Shown here piece by piece: positions 14,001 through 23,800 of a stretch of 64,000 nt of DNA; position 1 is the stretch's first letter; each line of letters opens with the position of its first letter. Origin of the DNA: Eumeta japonica. Its lineage: Eukaryota > Arthropoda > Insecta > Lepidoptera > Psychidae. The position numbers and the translations under genes were made by a program. Location: positions 186,001-250,000 of the forward strand of contig BGZK01000706.1 of assembly GCA_005406025.1 (NCBI GenBank). Direction: 5' to 3'. Under the pieces are notes generated by a model, which saw nothing but the letters and a program-made list of their open reading frames with translations, was not told the origin of the DNA and ran no database searches.

Positions 14001-16007
14001 GTGTCTCGATTTGCATTTAATAAATATCTCGTACTTTGTTTCTGTATAAAGTTTTATCGTAAAGAAAATCTAAGTATACTATATATGATATGATATTTAT
14101 TAAAAAATATAACACTTCTTTGAAATGTCATTAAGAATTGATTGCTCATGAAGTAGGTACAATTTTAAGAAATATTTAGGAGTGAGTTATTTCTAAAGGA
14201 TGAGTATGAAATGAATTTAGGTTGATTCCGTTTGAATTGCAAACTAAAGGAATTTTCATTCTTAAATATTCTATCTTGAGCGAGGTTAAAGCCTAACATA
14301 TTTTCATACAGAATTTCATTAGTCAAATAGTATTTTTCACATTTTATTGAAAAAGAATGTATTCTCCGTTTCATTGCTATTGTTATTTGCGTATTGGTTC
14401 AAATTCAACAACTCTACATGGTTGAAGTCTATATAGATCAACCAGGATCAACGATAGATTAATTAATGCTCGTTTTCTAAAAGTCATATACAAAGCAAGA
14501 AATTGGGCATGATATACTTTGAAACGATGAAATCCAAAGTTTTCTCTCAAAGCCTAATATTTGGCAAACGTTACCCTCACAAATACTAATTGATAAAGAC
14601 ATTTGTTTACACCAATCGATTTAACTCGTTTACAAGTTTAAATTTTCTCTAACTGGATGGGATTTTGAAATATAACTCACCTGGACAGCTCCTCGGGCCC
14701 TCTCCAAACGCCATAAAAGCTGGAGGACTAGCATCGTCTTGAAAACGTCGGGGATCGAATTTATCAGGATCCAGGAAATATCTTGAATCTCTTTGGATAC
14801 TGAATATGGGTATAAGTACCGAGTCCCTCGCTTTCATCTGCAAATCGGTCCCGGGTAACACACAGGGCGAGGTGCAGAGACGAGTGGTGAAAGGCGTCGG
14901 CGGATGGAGCCGTAAAGTCTCCGAAACTGTTTGCACGACGAGACGCATGGAGCAAACGGCTTCGTAAGTCAAACCGCCGTTTGAATGCAAGCACTCCGAA
15001 ACCTCTTTTCTGATATCATCTTGTAAATCCTTATTTTTGGCCAGTTCATAGAAGCAAAACGATAACGTCGTCGCAGATGTCTCCAGACCGGCCAGCATGA
15101 ATATAAAAGAATTGGACGTCATCAATTCGTCCGTCATCTTAAAACCGGTCTCGTTCTCACTCATCTGTACTTTCAGCATCAGTTGAAGGAAGTCGTTGCG
15201 TTCGCAACCGGTCGTCCGTCTCTCCTCCAGTACTTGCTTGATGATAGAAGTAAAAAATGCCTCAACATCAGACGAATACGATCTAAGGTTTAGAGCCTTG
15301 AACAGCCTCGGAAAGAAAGTACGGCAATAGCGTTTCAGTAGAGTCGCGTGATCCGTCTTGAACATTTTCTGCGACATCTTGAGAAATGGGGACTCTGGGT
15401 TTTCCAACGAGCCCGGATTGACGCCAAACGCACAGCTCCCGATGACATCAGTGGTATAACGACACATTAATTTCGGGACGTCGATATCGCTCCCCTCCGA
15501 TGTCTCGTTCCGTAAGGTCTCTTGAAGAAGCGAAGCACAGTCCGCCACGAGCGGAAACATGGCTTTCATTTTCGCCGTCGAAAACGTCGGAGTGATGATG
15601 TGTCGCATCATCTTCCACTCGTTGCCGCTCATGTTCGCCAAGTTTCGCAGGAGAGGCTCGCGTCGCGTATCGGTAGCCACCGAAATGCGATCGCTGAAGC
15701 GAGAGAACTCTTTGACTAAAACATTCTTCACTAGGTCTAAGTCGATTAAGAGGAGAGTAGGTCTTCGAGCTTGAAACAAACCGACGTATTTATCGTTCAA
15801 GTATTTTTGGTAAAATTGTTGCACCGTTTTGACATAACTCTGACGCATCAGAAATGCCGCTCCGAAATTTCCAAAAATCGGACAAGGCTCCCTATAAGGT
15901 ACATTTCGATTTAACCAATATTTTCTACTGTTCGTCGTGTAATGGAATACCGCCAACGCGAAGAGAAGAAATAAAATAAAGCACAGCAACACCACTGTTA
16001 ACCACAT
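1388..16007 (-). CDS. Cytochrome P450, CYP3 clan (CYP6-like), two exons
   Basis: Heme-thiolate monooxygenase, expected to sit in the ER membrane and oxidise small lipophilic substrates (xenobiotics, plant toxins, insecticides) with P450 reductase. The CDS joins 16007-14681 and 1557-1388 on the minus strand: 498 residues, a usual microsomal P450 length. Visible features: hydrophobic N-terminal anchor (residues 2-22), C-helix WKMMR (131-135), I-helix AGLETS (306-311), K-helix ETLR (363-366), FDPRRF (417-422), and heme loop FGEGPRSCPG (434-443) with Cys441 as the expected iron ligand. The intron is phase 1, inside the codon of the last Gly of that loop; donor GTGAGT and acceptor TGCAG restore CPG-ARF. 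The DVIGSCAFG segment and the two-exon structure resemble CYP6-type genes, but I cannot name the subfamily. The coding exons are far more GC-rich than their surroundings. The 13,123-bp intron is very long for this class. Function is inferred from family. Confidence 0.93.
2050..2660 (+). mobile_element. Decayed RTE-type LINE reverse transcriptase tail
   Basis: In-frame pieces on the plus strand read VNVNKTKVVVFERKES, RDIERRDNAKNIVNG, MRSLCRIFGVFLKNRCRNND and MLRWFGNLERINES, separated by frame breaks. The order and wording match the C-terminal end of RTE-like reverse transcriptase ORFs. Dead copy inside the P450 intron. Confidence 0.72.
3135..3143 (+). promoter_or_regulatory. TATA-like element
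   Basis: TTATAAAAG sits about 30 bp before a TCGCAGTTG initiator-like site, in a segment GC-richer than its surroundings (2960-3340). It might be a relic LTR or LINE promoter, since LINE coding remnants follow; no transcript can be inferred. Confidence 0.25.
3490..3985 (+). mobile_element. Decayed jockey/CR1-like LINE reverse transcriptase tail
   Basis: Plus-strand pieces SSAAYAVKKIL, SYGILLWGHTTDIH, KRAVHAIFKLEHR and ILTLASQVIYENLFYV follow the C-terminal order of insect jockey-like reverse transcriptases (the SYG(I/V)LLWG motif). Stops and frameshifts interrupt it. Confidence 0.7.
5068..5822 (+). repeat. Dispersed repeat family, copy A (plus)
   Basis: Begins GCATGTCAGACCATGCTC and AGGGTTCCGATG, ends with CCCGTTATTGCCATTTGGG. 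Shares long collinear blocks with 37059-37806 and, inverted, with 6850-7293. From memory, the same GAGCATGTCGG...GGGTTCC family is common in moth and butterfly genomes. Non-coding. Confidence 0.72.
6850..7293 (-). repeat. Dispersed repeat family, copy C (minus, truncated)
   Basis: Reverse complement of the left half of copies A and B, starting at CGACATGCTC/GAACCCTA and losing similarity near 6850. It lies 1.0 kb from copy A in the opposite direction within the P450 intron, so the two could pair in the transcript. Confidence 0.7.
7957..8009. repeat. Perfect 24-bp inverted repeat
   Basis: ACGTAACAATTAACAATTTC... reads back exactly after a 5-bp loop (CAATG). A third, partial copy of the arm follows to about 8040 (AATTGTTACATTTCA). 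Confidence 0.75.
8165..8520. repeat. CTAGCTGACCC repeat with decayed GATC/ATTCCGAT minisatellite
   Basis: Starts TACTAGCTGACCCAGCAAAT, a repeat end that to my memory is widespread in insects, and continues into a C/T-rich degenerate series of about 12-bp units (GTCCCGATCC, ATTTCCGATC, GATTCTATTC). Same unit family, other orientation, as at 12120, 17340, 21590, 35110, 38285 and 46745. Confidence 0.5.
10950..11270. repeat. Dispersed repeat with (ACGC)n microsatellite
   Basis: The CTATCGTGATGACAAGCCGC block leads into an (ACGC)n tract at about 11053-11097 and then ACACAC. The two overlapping long ORFs here come from the microsatellite and are not genes. Confidence 0.65.
11330..11716 (+). mobile_element. 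Mariner transposase remnant, internally deleted
   Basis: The plus strand reads DLTCFRVMIYYDFQHGLTQK, then CIDHLTSTFGDETPSKTTV (the mariner N-terminal helix-turn-helix), then, after a frame change, FNRGRSMLPDEFKEGHPKSV, VTYREIKASLGISM and VYEILNENLALL, jumping straight to PNDFYLFPNVKNKLR of the C terminus. The middle of the catalytic domain, with the first aspartates, is missing. Confidence 0.82.
12120..12275. repeat. Decayed GGAATCGAAATC minisatellite
   Basis: Irregular units such as ATCAAAATCGACATTGG and GGAATCGAAATCTGG repeat about every 12-24 bp. Member of the scattered family discussed in the findings. Confidence 0.5.
12623..12771. repeat. MITE of about 145 bp with a TGACGTCA core
   Basis: The terminal inverted repeats CAATTCTGTAAACTTAA and TTAAGTTTACAGAATTT are followed inward by CAGTCGATAT / ATATCGACTG. 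The GC-rich centre includes TGACGTCA at 12724-12731. Good foldback, no ORF. Confidence 0.68.
14681..16007 (-). CDS. P450 exon 1
   Basis: The ATG at 16007 begins MWLTVVLL, a typical P450 signal anchor. The exon encodes residues 1-442 plus the first base of Gly443 and ends at CCAG before GTGAGT. It carries every P450 motif up to and including the heme cysteine. The open frame reads on into the intron for ten more codons before a stop, so the splice site rather than the ORF end marks the boundary. Confidence 0.95.
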
Positions 16008-16270
16008 TTCACACGAGTATTACGAGACGAACATGTGAAAAAACTAAAAAAAGTAACTTATTTTGAGAGATTCTTCAATATCAAACTGTTTCTGTGATCT
16101 CAGAATATACAATTTTTCAATAAATGCACGTAACGCACGAAATCAACAATATTGACGCGCCAGAGTAGACGTTGTTTACACGTCGGTGGCCGGCTACGGA
16201 GTAAAGTGGAATCGCGGCTGGAGGCCGACGCACGCGCGGTGTGCGCGGTGCACGCGTCACCAAGATAACT

Positions 16271-16409
16271 CTACGGCATAGCTTAGTCAAGGCCGATCGG
16301 TATTCACGTCCCAGTGCAAGCCATGCTTCGAATAACAATACCTCCTTAAACACTTCCTTCCATAAATATGATTGTTTACTTATATCCAACGATTCAATAC
16401 GTGTCAATA
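16271..16409 (-). other. Unassigned protein-like ORF segment between rotatin and the P450
   Basis: On the minus strand the frame after TATTTAAG reads TRIESLDISKQSYLWKEVF, then LLFEAWLALGREYRSALTKL and CRRVIL, before a weak GTGACG donor. It looks more like protein than chance ORFs nearby. It could be a further rotatin exon, but it needs phase 1 while rotatin exon 22 ends in phase 0, so an extra exon would be required. No homology recognised. Confidence 0.22.
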
Positions 16410-16789
16410 ATCCTTAAATATATATAAATAATAAATTCAGACTTATCTATACATATATCAGCGAATTATACCACTGACTGAATGACTAACTAACTCATCA
16501 AGAGATCTCCGGAACTAGAAATCCGGTGGCCTTGTTTGGCATAGTTACTCCTTTAGGGACGTAGAAGCGCACAGAGGACGGGTTTTTATGCAAATCCTAT
16601 CCAAAAAAAAATGTCCATAATTTTATGTCTATGCGGGTGGAGCCCCGGGCAAAAACAGTATATCTATATATACTATTATAACTCTATGGCAAGGCTGTAT
16701 CTGCACATTAAATATATTTTTGAAAAATTAATTGAGATCAACTAACTAATCAATCAAATACAATGGTTTTTAAAAACTATGTATGTTTG

Positions 16790-16976
16790 TTCGCTAGGGC
16801 ATCACGACAAAAAAAAAATCAGTCAACAGATTTTAACGGAGATTTCCGTTTGGAAGCTTGAAATCCAATCAAAAATTTAAGCCACGTTTCACCTAACTCC
16901 GTTCAATAGAACCAGATATTATAAGTCTTACCCTATAGTCGACGTAGCCGCGACGAAGATGTGGGAAAAAGCTAGT
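16790..16976 (+). mobile_element. Possible Helitron-like 3' end
   Basis: Ends GTAGCCGCGACGAAG...AAAAAGCTAG followed by T. The CTAG-T terminus after a short GC-rich pairing segment fits non-autonomous Helitrons; a similar end (GGAGTCGCGGGCAATAGCTAG/T) occurs at 21717. No coding capacity. Confidence 0.38.
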
Positions 16977-17429
16977 ATTTAACATATTATTTTATAAAAC
17001 AATGAAAACAAAAGATACTATACAAAATTAGGAATTTGTCTGTTTCTACAAAACGTAGGATCTTTATATTTCCCTGTAATAGGGAACAGATAGGTAACCA
17101 TTTGTAATGTAATTTTGTTGGATCTGTACATAAAATAAACTAATAGAGAGAAAAAATTTGTTATTTAAAAATATTTGAGAAAACTACTCTTGGGGATAAT
17201 AGAAATGTTGACAGAATTACAATTTGGTTTGTAATGTTTTCGGATGTCTCTCTGACTGTAAATTTTTTCGCGTGATTAGCAAAAAATTACAGTTACAGTT
17301 TGATGAAAATCGAAAAAAATAGAAACGCAATTTAGATCGCGACCAGAATCGGAAAAAAAGAGAAACCAACATTGGAATCGAATTCGGAACAAGACTGAGA
17401 TCATGACTGACTGGTGCTCAGTCGATATA

Positions 17430-20118
17430 AAAAAATAGGTTAACCCTGTAGGCCAACCTTGAAACTTCCCGCTATTTTCGAGTTCAAAACTCGAAACTCG
17501 AAAACTCGAAAATATACGGGATTTGACGCGATTTTTTTGAGTAAAAAAACTGTTTTTTTTTCGATTTCTTTCGACAACGATTTCTCACAAACGAATCAAC
17601 CGATTTTGACCCGGTTTGCGGCAATCGACGTGTTTTTAATAGGTTAAGAACTCATTAGATTTTGGAATTGATCGGTCAAGCCATTTTCAAGTTATTTTGA
17701 AAAAACCACTTTCAAAAAAAAAAATTCTTAGTTTTTTGAAAATTTCTCAAAATCTACCGGTCCAAATCGACCCAAACTTTTAGGAAATCTAAGTTTGATG
17801 AAACTCTTTGGAACGCCGTTTAGTGGGCTCGATTCGGTCAAGCCGTTTAAAAGTTATAAGAGGTTTACATACATCCACACATACACACATCCACACAGAC
17901 ATACGGACATCATCTCAGGGATGATCAGGGAAGCTTTCTAGACCCTCAGAACGTCGAGATATGATGAGAATTTGATTTTTGCAAAATGGGGTGAAACCAA
18001 TAACTTCCCGAAAATTTTAGAAAATTCTCAATTTTCTTAGCGGGAAGTTAAAAAGAAAGAATTCATTGGATAAGCTGAGCTACGGACGAAAGAAAGGGTA
18101 TAGTTTTTCACCATAATAATGCCAGACCACACACTTCTGAGTCTTCTAAATCTGCATTGAGCATCAATCTGCAGAAACCTAACCTCCTCACAGGATCTCC
18201 TTGTACAACGTGTAACGGCGAGAAATGATAGGGATAGAGGCTGGCAGTATTCACTGTAAACCACGAATCGAAAGAAACAGTCCAGAAATTCAAGCAAAGT
18301 CGAGTAAAAAACCAAAAGCACTATATATCGCATCTATTACGGACAAATTGCGTAAGCAGATTAACCAAACACAATTACGACAAAATGGCCGGGAATTTTT
18401 AACTTCCCGCTAAGAAAATTGAAAATTTTCTAAAATTTTCGGGTAGTTATTGGTTTCACCCCATTTTGCAAAAATCGAGTTCTCATACCAGGTCGACCAG
18501 AGCGAGGTTTGTCTTTGACGTCAAAATCACCGGACTGAAAGCGCTTGAACCAGTTTTGTGCTACTCTTATCGATACTGCAATAGGTCCATAAACGTCACA
18601 ATTTTGTTTTCGTGGTTTGTGACACATTTTTCTTAATTAAAATATGTCGAATTTCTACTTAAGATTCACTCATTTTGGTAGACACAAAAACAATTGAAAA
18701 ATGGCGAAACATCTTTTTAAAAAATGTCATCTATTTGATGGTATTAAAACTAGGCAGATACAAACAGTACAACTAAAGATATCATATTGCAACTTTTTAC
18801 TTATAAAATAGGAAAATACTTTTTCCCCGACCTTAATACATTCAATTTTATTCTCATAACGTGGTTCATATAAGTATATAATTGAATTTTCTGCATACAT
18901 TGGAAATTCTATTTTATTGGACTTCGTATTTTGAAATTTAAATACGGAACATTAATTTGAATAAAAACAAAACCATTCATTCGTCTGTCTGTCGATCAGA
19001 ATTTATTTAGTTAGAATTCTCTGAACGTAGAAATTATTTGGAATTTAGATGTATTCATTATACTAACACGAGTATCTTGTAATACAAGGTAAATGCCTGA
19101 AATACATTTGTATAATAACTTTGGGAGGGTAGACATACAAATCTTGAATTCTTATAACTATTGTGTGGGGCATTAGTTCGTAAAATATTTATTATCAGAC
19201 AGTGAATTTGTTAAATTATTTTGATATGCATTTTTAATAGCAAAATTTACAAATGCCCAAAATGTAGCATTCTGCTTAATTTTTCATATTATCACTTCTA
19301 AATTTAGATCTATACAACCTCTAAAATAACTAGCTTTCGTCCGTAGCTCAGCTTATCCAATGAATTCTTTCTTTTTAACTTCCCGCTAAGAAAATTGAAA
19401 ATTTTCTAAAATTTTCGGGAAGTTATTGGTTTCACCCCATTTTGCAAAAATAGAGTTCTCATCATATCACGACGTTCTGAGGGTCTAGGAAGCTTCCCTG
19501 GTCATCCCCGAGATGATGTCCGTATGTCTGTGTGGATGTGTGTATGTGTGGATGTATGTAAATCTCTTATAACTTTTAAACGGCTTGACCGAATCGAGCC
19601 CACTAAACGGCGTTCCAAAGAGTTTCACCAAACTTAGATTTCCTAAAAGTTTGGATCGATTTGAACCGGTAGATTTTGAAAAATTTGCAAAAACTAAGAA
19701 ATTTTTTTAAAGTGGTTTTTTCAAAATAACTTTAAAATGGCTTGACCGATCAATTCCAAAATCTAATCAGCTCTTAACCTATTAAAAACACGTTGATTGC
19801 CGCAAACCGGGTCAAAATCGGTTGATTCGTTTGTGAAAATCATTGTCGAAAGAAATCGAAAAAACACTTTTTGGAATAACTACGAAACAGCTTGACCGAT
19901 CGATTTCAAATTCTAACCACCTCTTGACCCTGTAAAACACGTCTATTGCCAAACCGGTCAAAATCGGTTGATTCGTTTGCGAGTAATCGTTGTCGAAAGA
20001 AATCGAAACAAACCGTTTTTACTCAAAAAATCGTCAAATCCGTATATTTTCGAGTATTTTGAACTCGAAAATAGCAGGAAGTTTCAGGGTTGACCTACAG
20101 GGTTAACCTATTTTTTTT
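17430..20118. repeat. Composite inverted repeat (AACTTCCCGC family)
   Basis: The left arm 17430-18092 and right arm 19334-20118 are inverted copies of one unit that opens TAGGTTAACCCTGTAGG..CAACC, contains GGCTTGACCGA blocks and TACGGACATCATCTC, and closes TTAGCGGGAAGTTAAAAAG and AAGCTGAGCTACGGACG. Within each arm AACTTCCCGCTA and TAGCGGGAAGTT are themselves inverted ends. The right arm carries an internal duplication of about 120 bp. A third, truncated copy of the same end is at 18398-18491. No ORF of its own. Confidence 0.78.
18492..18834 (-). mobile_element. Mariner remnant with one terminal repeat
   Basis: The minus strand starts with a mariner-like terminus (TTAAGGTCGGGGAAAAAG, 18834 inward), then MSES-stop-VEIRHILI and SIRVAQNWFKRFQSGDFDVK and DKPRSGRP of a mellifera/mori-type mariner N terminus. 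It is cut off at 18491 where the AACTTCCCGC repeat begins. Dead copy. Confidence 0.78.
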
Positions 20119-20758
20119 CTCGCTCACATTTGATTATCCCGCTCGCACGCATCGCAATCCCATGAAAGACAATAGGCGCAGCAAGTATTTCAACGAAATA
20201 TTGTTATCTTTACTACTACCTTGAAGGTTTTCATTAATTTTTTTTCTAAGAATTCTGATGATACCCTAGTTTGTTATTTATTTCAGTTTATAACTATCAA
20301 TCGTCTACTACGACCCAGTCGGTTCCGTAAACTGCAATTTTAGTCTTACGATTAATAAAACAACTTATCTACCATACAAAAAATTGCTAACACAAATAAA
20401 TTAGAGGGAAAAAAATAGGCCAATAGACAAAAAATCGGCCATTTAAAAAAACTTAAAAGTTTAATATCTTGAAAACGGTTAAGTTTAGGGGTACGATGTT
20501 TCACAGACAAGTCAGTGAGGAATAATGGAAACTACAACCTCTTAAAGGATTTAGGTCGACTTAACCTGTAACCCTATATATATATACATATGTTATAATT
20601 AAATTTAAATAAAATATAATGAAAAATTATTTTGAATTTTTATATATGTATATATAATAAGAAAAAAATTTGCCCCCCACCCTATATATGTATTATACAT
20701 AATTTCTAGCATATGCATAAATAAAAAATAATAATTTATAAAAGTAACCAATACTTAC
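20119..20758. other. Rotatin-side intron or flank, no gene seen
   Basis: AT-rich DNA after the inverted repeat, with no exon I can fit to the open phase-0 end of rotatin exon 22. Confidence 0.5.
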
Positions 20759-20889
20759 ATTAGTATATGTTGACGAACGAGTACACAGAGCAGAGAGCAA
20801 GGCGGCGGCGGCAGCTCTTACTACGTTTGCTTCAGATGTTTCACTAAATATTCTTACGGCATATTTACATAAAGAGTTGCCCGGTACGG
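20759..20889 (-). CDS. RTTN: Rotatin exon 22 (last one found)
   Basis: Reads VPGNSLCKYAVRIFSETSEA, then VVRAAAAALLSALCTRSSTY and TN before GTAAGT. Acceptor TTTGTAG, phase 1 in, 0 out. The strong donor shows that at least one more exon follows, but none was identified with confidence downstream. Confidence 0.8.
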
Positions 20890-23800
20890 CTACAAAGAAT
20901 AATGATTTGATTTATACAGATTGAGATTAATGTGACAATCATCATGAAACACTATTGTGACGCATTTTAAAACAAGATTAGACCCAACTCTCTAGAGAGA
21001 GACATCTTATCCATACTAATATAGTATATGTATAACAGTAACTATATTTGTTTGATTCGACACCTCGACTAAGGCTATAAACTTATATTAATAAAATTCA
21101 GTATGAAGATAGCTCGAAGTCTAGGAGACAATTTAGGCTACGTTAAGTTTTACTGTCTGTCAGTTTGTTTTTTTATAACCCAAAAATAGCTGAAATCTTA
21201 TGTATTAACATAACATATTGCTATATCTTTATCTGTGGATCTCCTTATAAGGAGATCGAGTTATAACTCGACAATAACATGACATAAACGATGTTAATGA
21301 AATTTATAAAACTGTTAAATCACGTCATTCTATAAAATATAAGTTAGTTTGGTTAGATAAAATTCTGTAACTATAAATTATTTAAAAGCCTTTTTATTTG
21401 GTTTATTTTTGTTCAATTTTTTTTATTTGCTCGCTTTACTTGGACACAAGAGTACTGAAACAGAAAAATAATTAAGATAGATACGATGAAAAGAACATAT
21501 AGCGTGAAAGAGTAAAAGACAAAACGAGAATGATAGAGAGAAGAAGAAGGAAATAGAAATAGAGAACGGGAAGGAAAAAGACAGAGATTGAAATCGGGAA
21601 TCGGATCAAAATCGAGATTAGTAATAAGATCAGAATCAGACGTAAGATCGAGGTTTAAAAAGCATTCAAATCTCGATTAAGACTACCCACAAAGGCGGAG
21701 TCGCGGGCAATAGCTAGTATTACCATAAATATTAAAAAAAAAAACTACGAAGTAACAATAGCACTTAGAAATAATTAGTATATACCTTGCTGCAAATGCG
21801 GAAGGAGTTGTGTATAATGTGCAAGTGTAGCAAGTAAATGCAGTGCAGCAGCACGCAACTCGGGACGGCCAGCGCAGCAACACGCACAGACCGCGCGCAC
21901 TGTCGCTTCAGACCAGCACTCGCTCCAATGCTATCGTACAATACAGTGCTTTATATCATAAATTTCGTACGGTAATATTTCATAGTCTGCAGCAAAATAC
22001 AGAATACATTTTACCCAAATAATTAGCTTTCTATGGCACATCTCTAGCTTAAACTGCATGCGACTAAATAATAAATGAGCGCTTAATATTTATAAAAAAT
22101 GAAACTTATTCTAATGACATTGTAATAAAATTAACTGGCACTATCACAAATTATATCTTTTTTGTCTAAAAGTGTTTACGTATTTTAAGCATCAATATTA
22201 AAAACATTCTGCAACTCAAAATTTATAATGTGATACACTTGCATAATACCGATAACATGTGCCAGAATGCAATATATAGAATTTGTGACTACCTATGGCT
22301 CTTCCCATAAAGCATCAATCATCTGAATTATCTTCTTACTGACTAAATACTGAATCATGATTTCCACAATGTGTGCGCTCGCGCGTGCGTGCGTGTCTGC
22401 GTGCGTGGGGCATGCGTGTGTGCGCGCGTGTGCATGTGTGTCCGCGCGTGTGCATGCGTGCATGCATGTGTATGTGTGTATATACACAAATTAATTAAAA
22501 ACCACCTCCTTTTGTTTGAAATCAGTTAAAAGAGGATGAAATCGATTATATTCAGATTTTAAACATGAACTATTAAAAATACGAAAAGTCAACATATAAA
22601 AAAACCATCGTTATTAAGATTCATTAAATATAATAAAAGGAGTAACTGAATTTTAGCAAAAACTGATGATGATAATGAATCATTTATTATTTTAGCGGCT
22701 TTATTTGTAATTGTCACGTCATTAGGAAAAAATGTACAATTGGGAGGCATAGATATGAAGGAACCTAGTCTGATAGATTCTTTTATCTTTATCTACACTC
22801 AAATGTAAAAATTTTCATATATCCCAATTAGCCTTATTCGACTTACAAATAATTTTATGGGCTTTACGAAACATCATTCAAATTATTCTTTTGGTTTCAG
22901 AAGTTTTGTATGTCACCTTATTAGTTCATCAAGTCGTTTTTTAACAATCTATAAACTCTAAAATAATTGAACCGATTTTGATGCGCTTTTCATTATACAG
23001 AAAAAATGAAACATTAATGAGGGCGCAAAATGAATTTTAAACGTTGATGAAAATCTATGAAAAAGAGCTTGAACAAGCAAAAATTATGAGTATAGTAATA
23101 AGAAAAAAAATGCATATAGAGTGTAGAGAAAATAAATAGACGAAAATAGAGAGTGTAATTTAGATGAAGGGTCAGGTGTGCGTGTTATGTGTTTGTAGGG
23201 GTGTAATAAAAATATATGTTTTTTTTTTTCTTATACAATTTTTAATACCCGAAACGATTAGTGAATGTCAGTGAAGCAAGGGAAATATGCTAAGATCGTT
23301 CCATGCGGAGATCTGTATTATATGTGTCTATATACTTCTGGAATATAAGCATGAGTGTATAAATACATAAAAATTTTTGTTAATCTGAGGCATGCAGATG
23401 AAACCGTGAATAGCATCTACTTATCTAATAATTCTTTTTATTACCGATTTCGATTATGCTGCGATCGTTAATGCATTGATCTGTATAATCATACCTGGAC
23501 AGGAATGTTCTCGTCGTGCGCTCGTCGAACCAGCGCCAACATCGTCAGCATCGCGTCAAGTCTACAGGCCTGCCCTTTATATCCGGCGTCTCCGACCCCA
23601 CATTTCGCCACCACTTTATTCAATTGAGATAAAGATTGAATAATTAACGATTCCCCGGGTCTACAATGACGTGAGTTCGCTATGTATCTCAAGCAACGAA
23701 CAACCTCATTGAGATATCCTGAAAGGGAATATTTATTAGCCTTGTCTCTATTTATGTTCATAATATACAAAGTAATATCCATCTTTACCGCTTTTGAAAC

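Larger units (their letters stand above)
1558..14680 (-). other. P450 intron, 13.1 kb, remaining content
   Basis: Apart from the listed repeats, this intron is AT-rich with no coding potential I can support. Short ORFs at 2667-2930, 4838-5038, 8533-8784, 9589-9813 and 14165-14374 have no recognisable domains. GT/AG ends are canonical. Confidence 0.7.
16008..17429. other. Region upstream of the P450, GC-rich patch and repeats
   Basis: About 16140-16340 is markedly GC-rich for the window and might hold the P450 promoter or 5' UTR, or an exon (see the unassigned ORF). 16470-16980 is a patchwork of repeats ending in CCCCGGGC..CAG and GCGACGAAGAT..CTAG motifs. No further gene seen. Confidence 0.5.

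Noticed and set aside
15522..15774. Plus-strand ORFs inside P450 exon 1
   Set aside because: Antisense shadows of a well-supported exon.
22293..22487. 64-codon minus ORF
   Set aside because: Translation of a compound GT/GCGT microsatellite.
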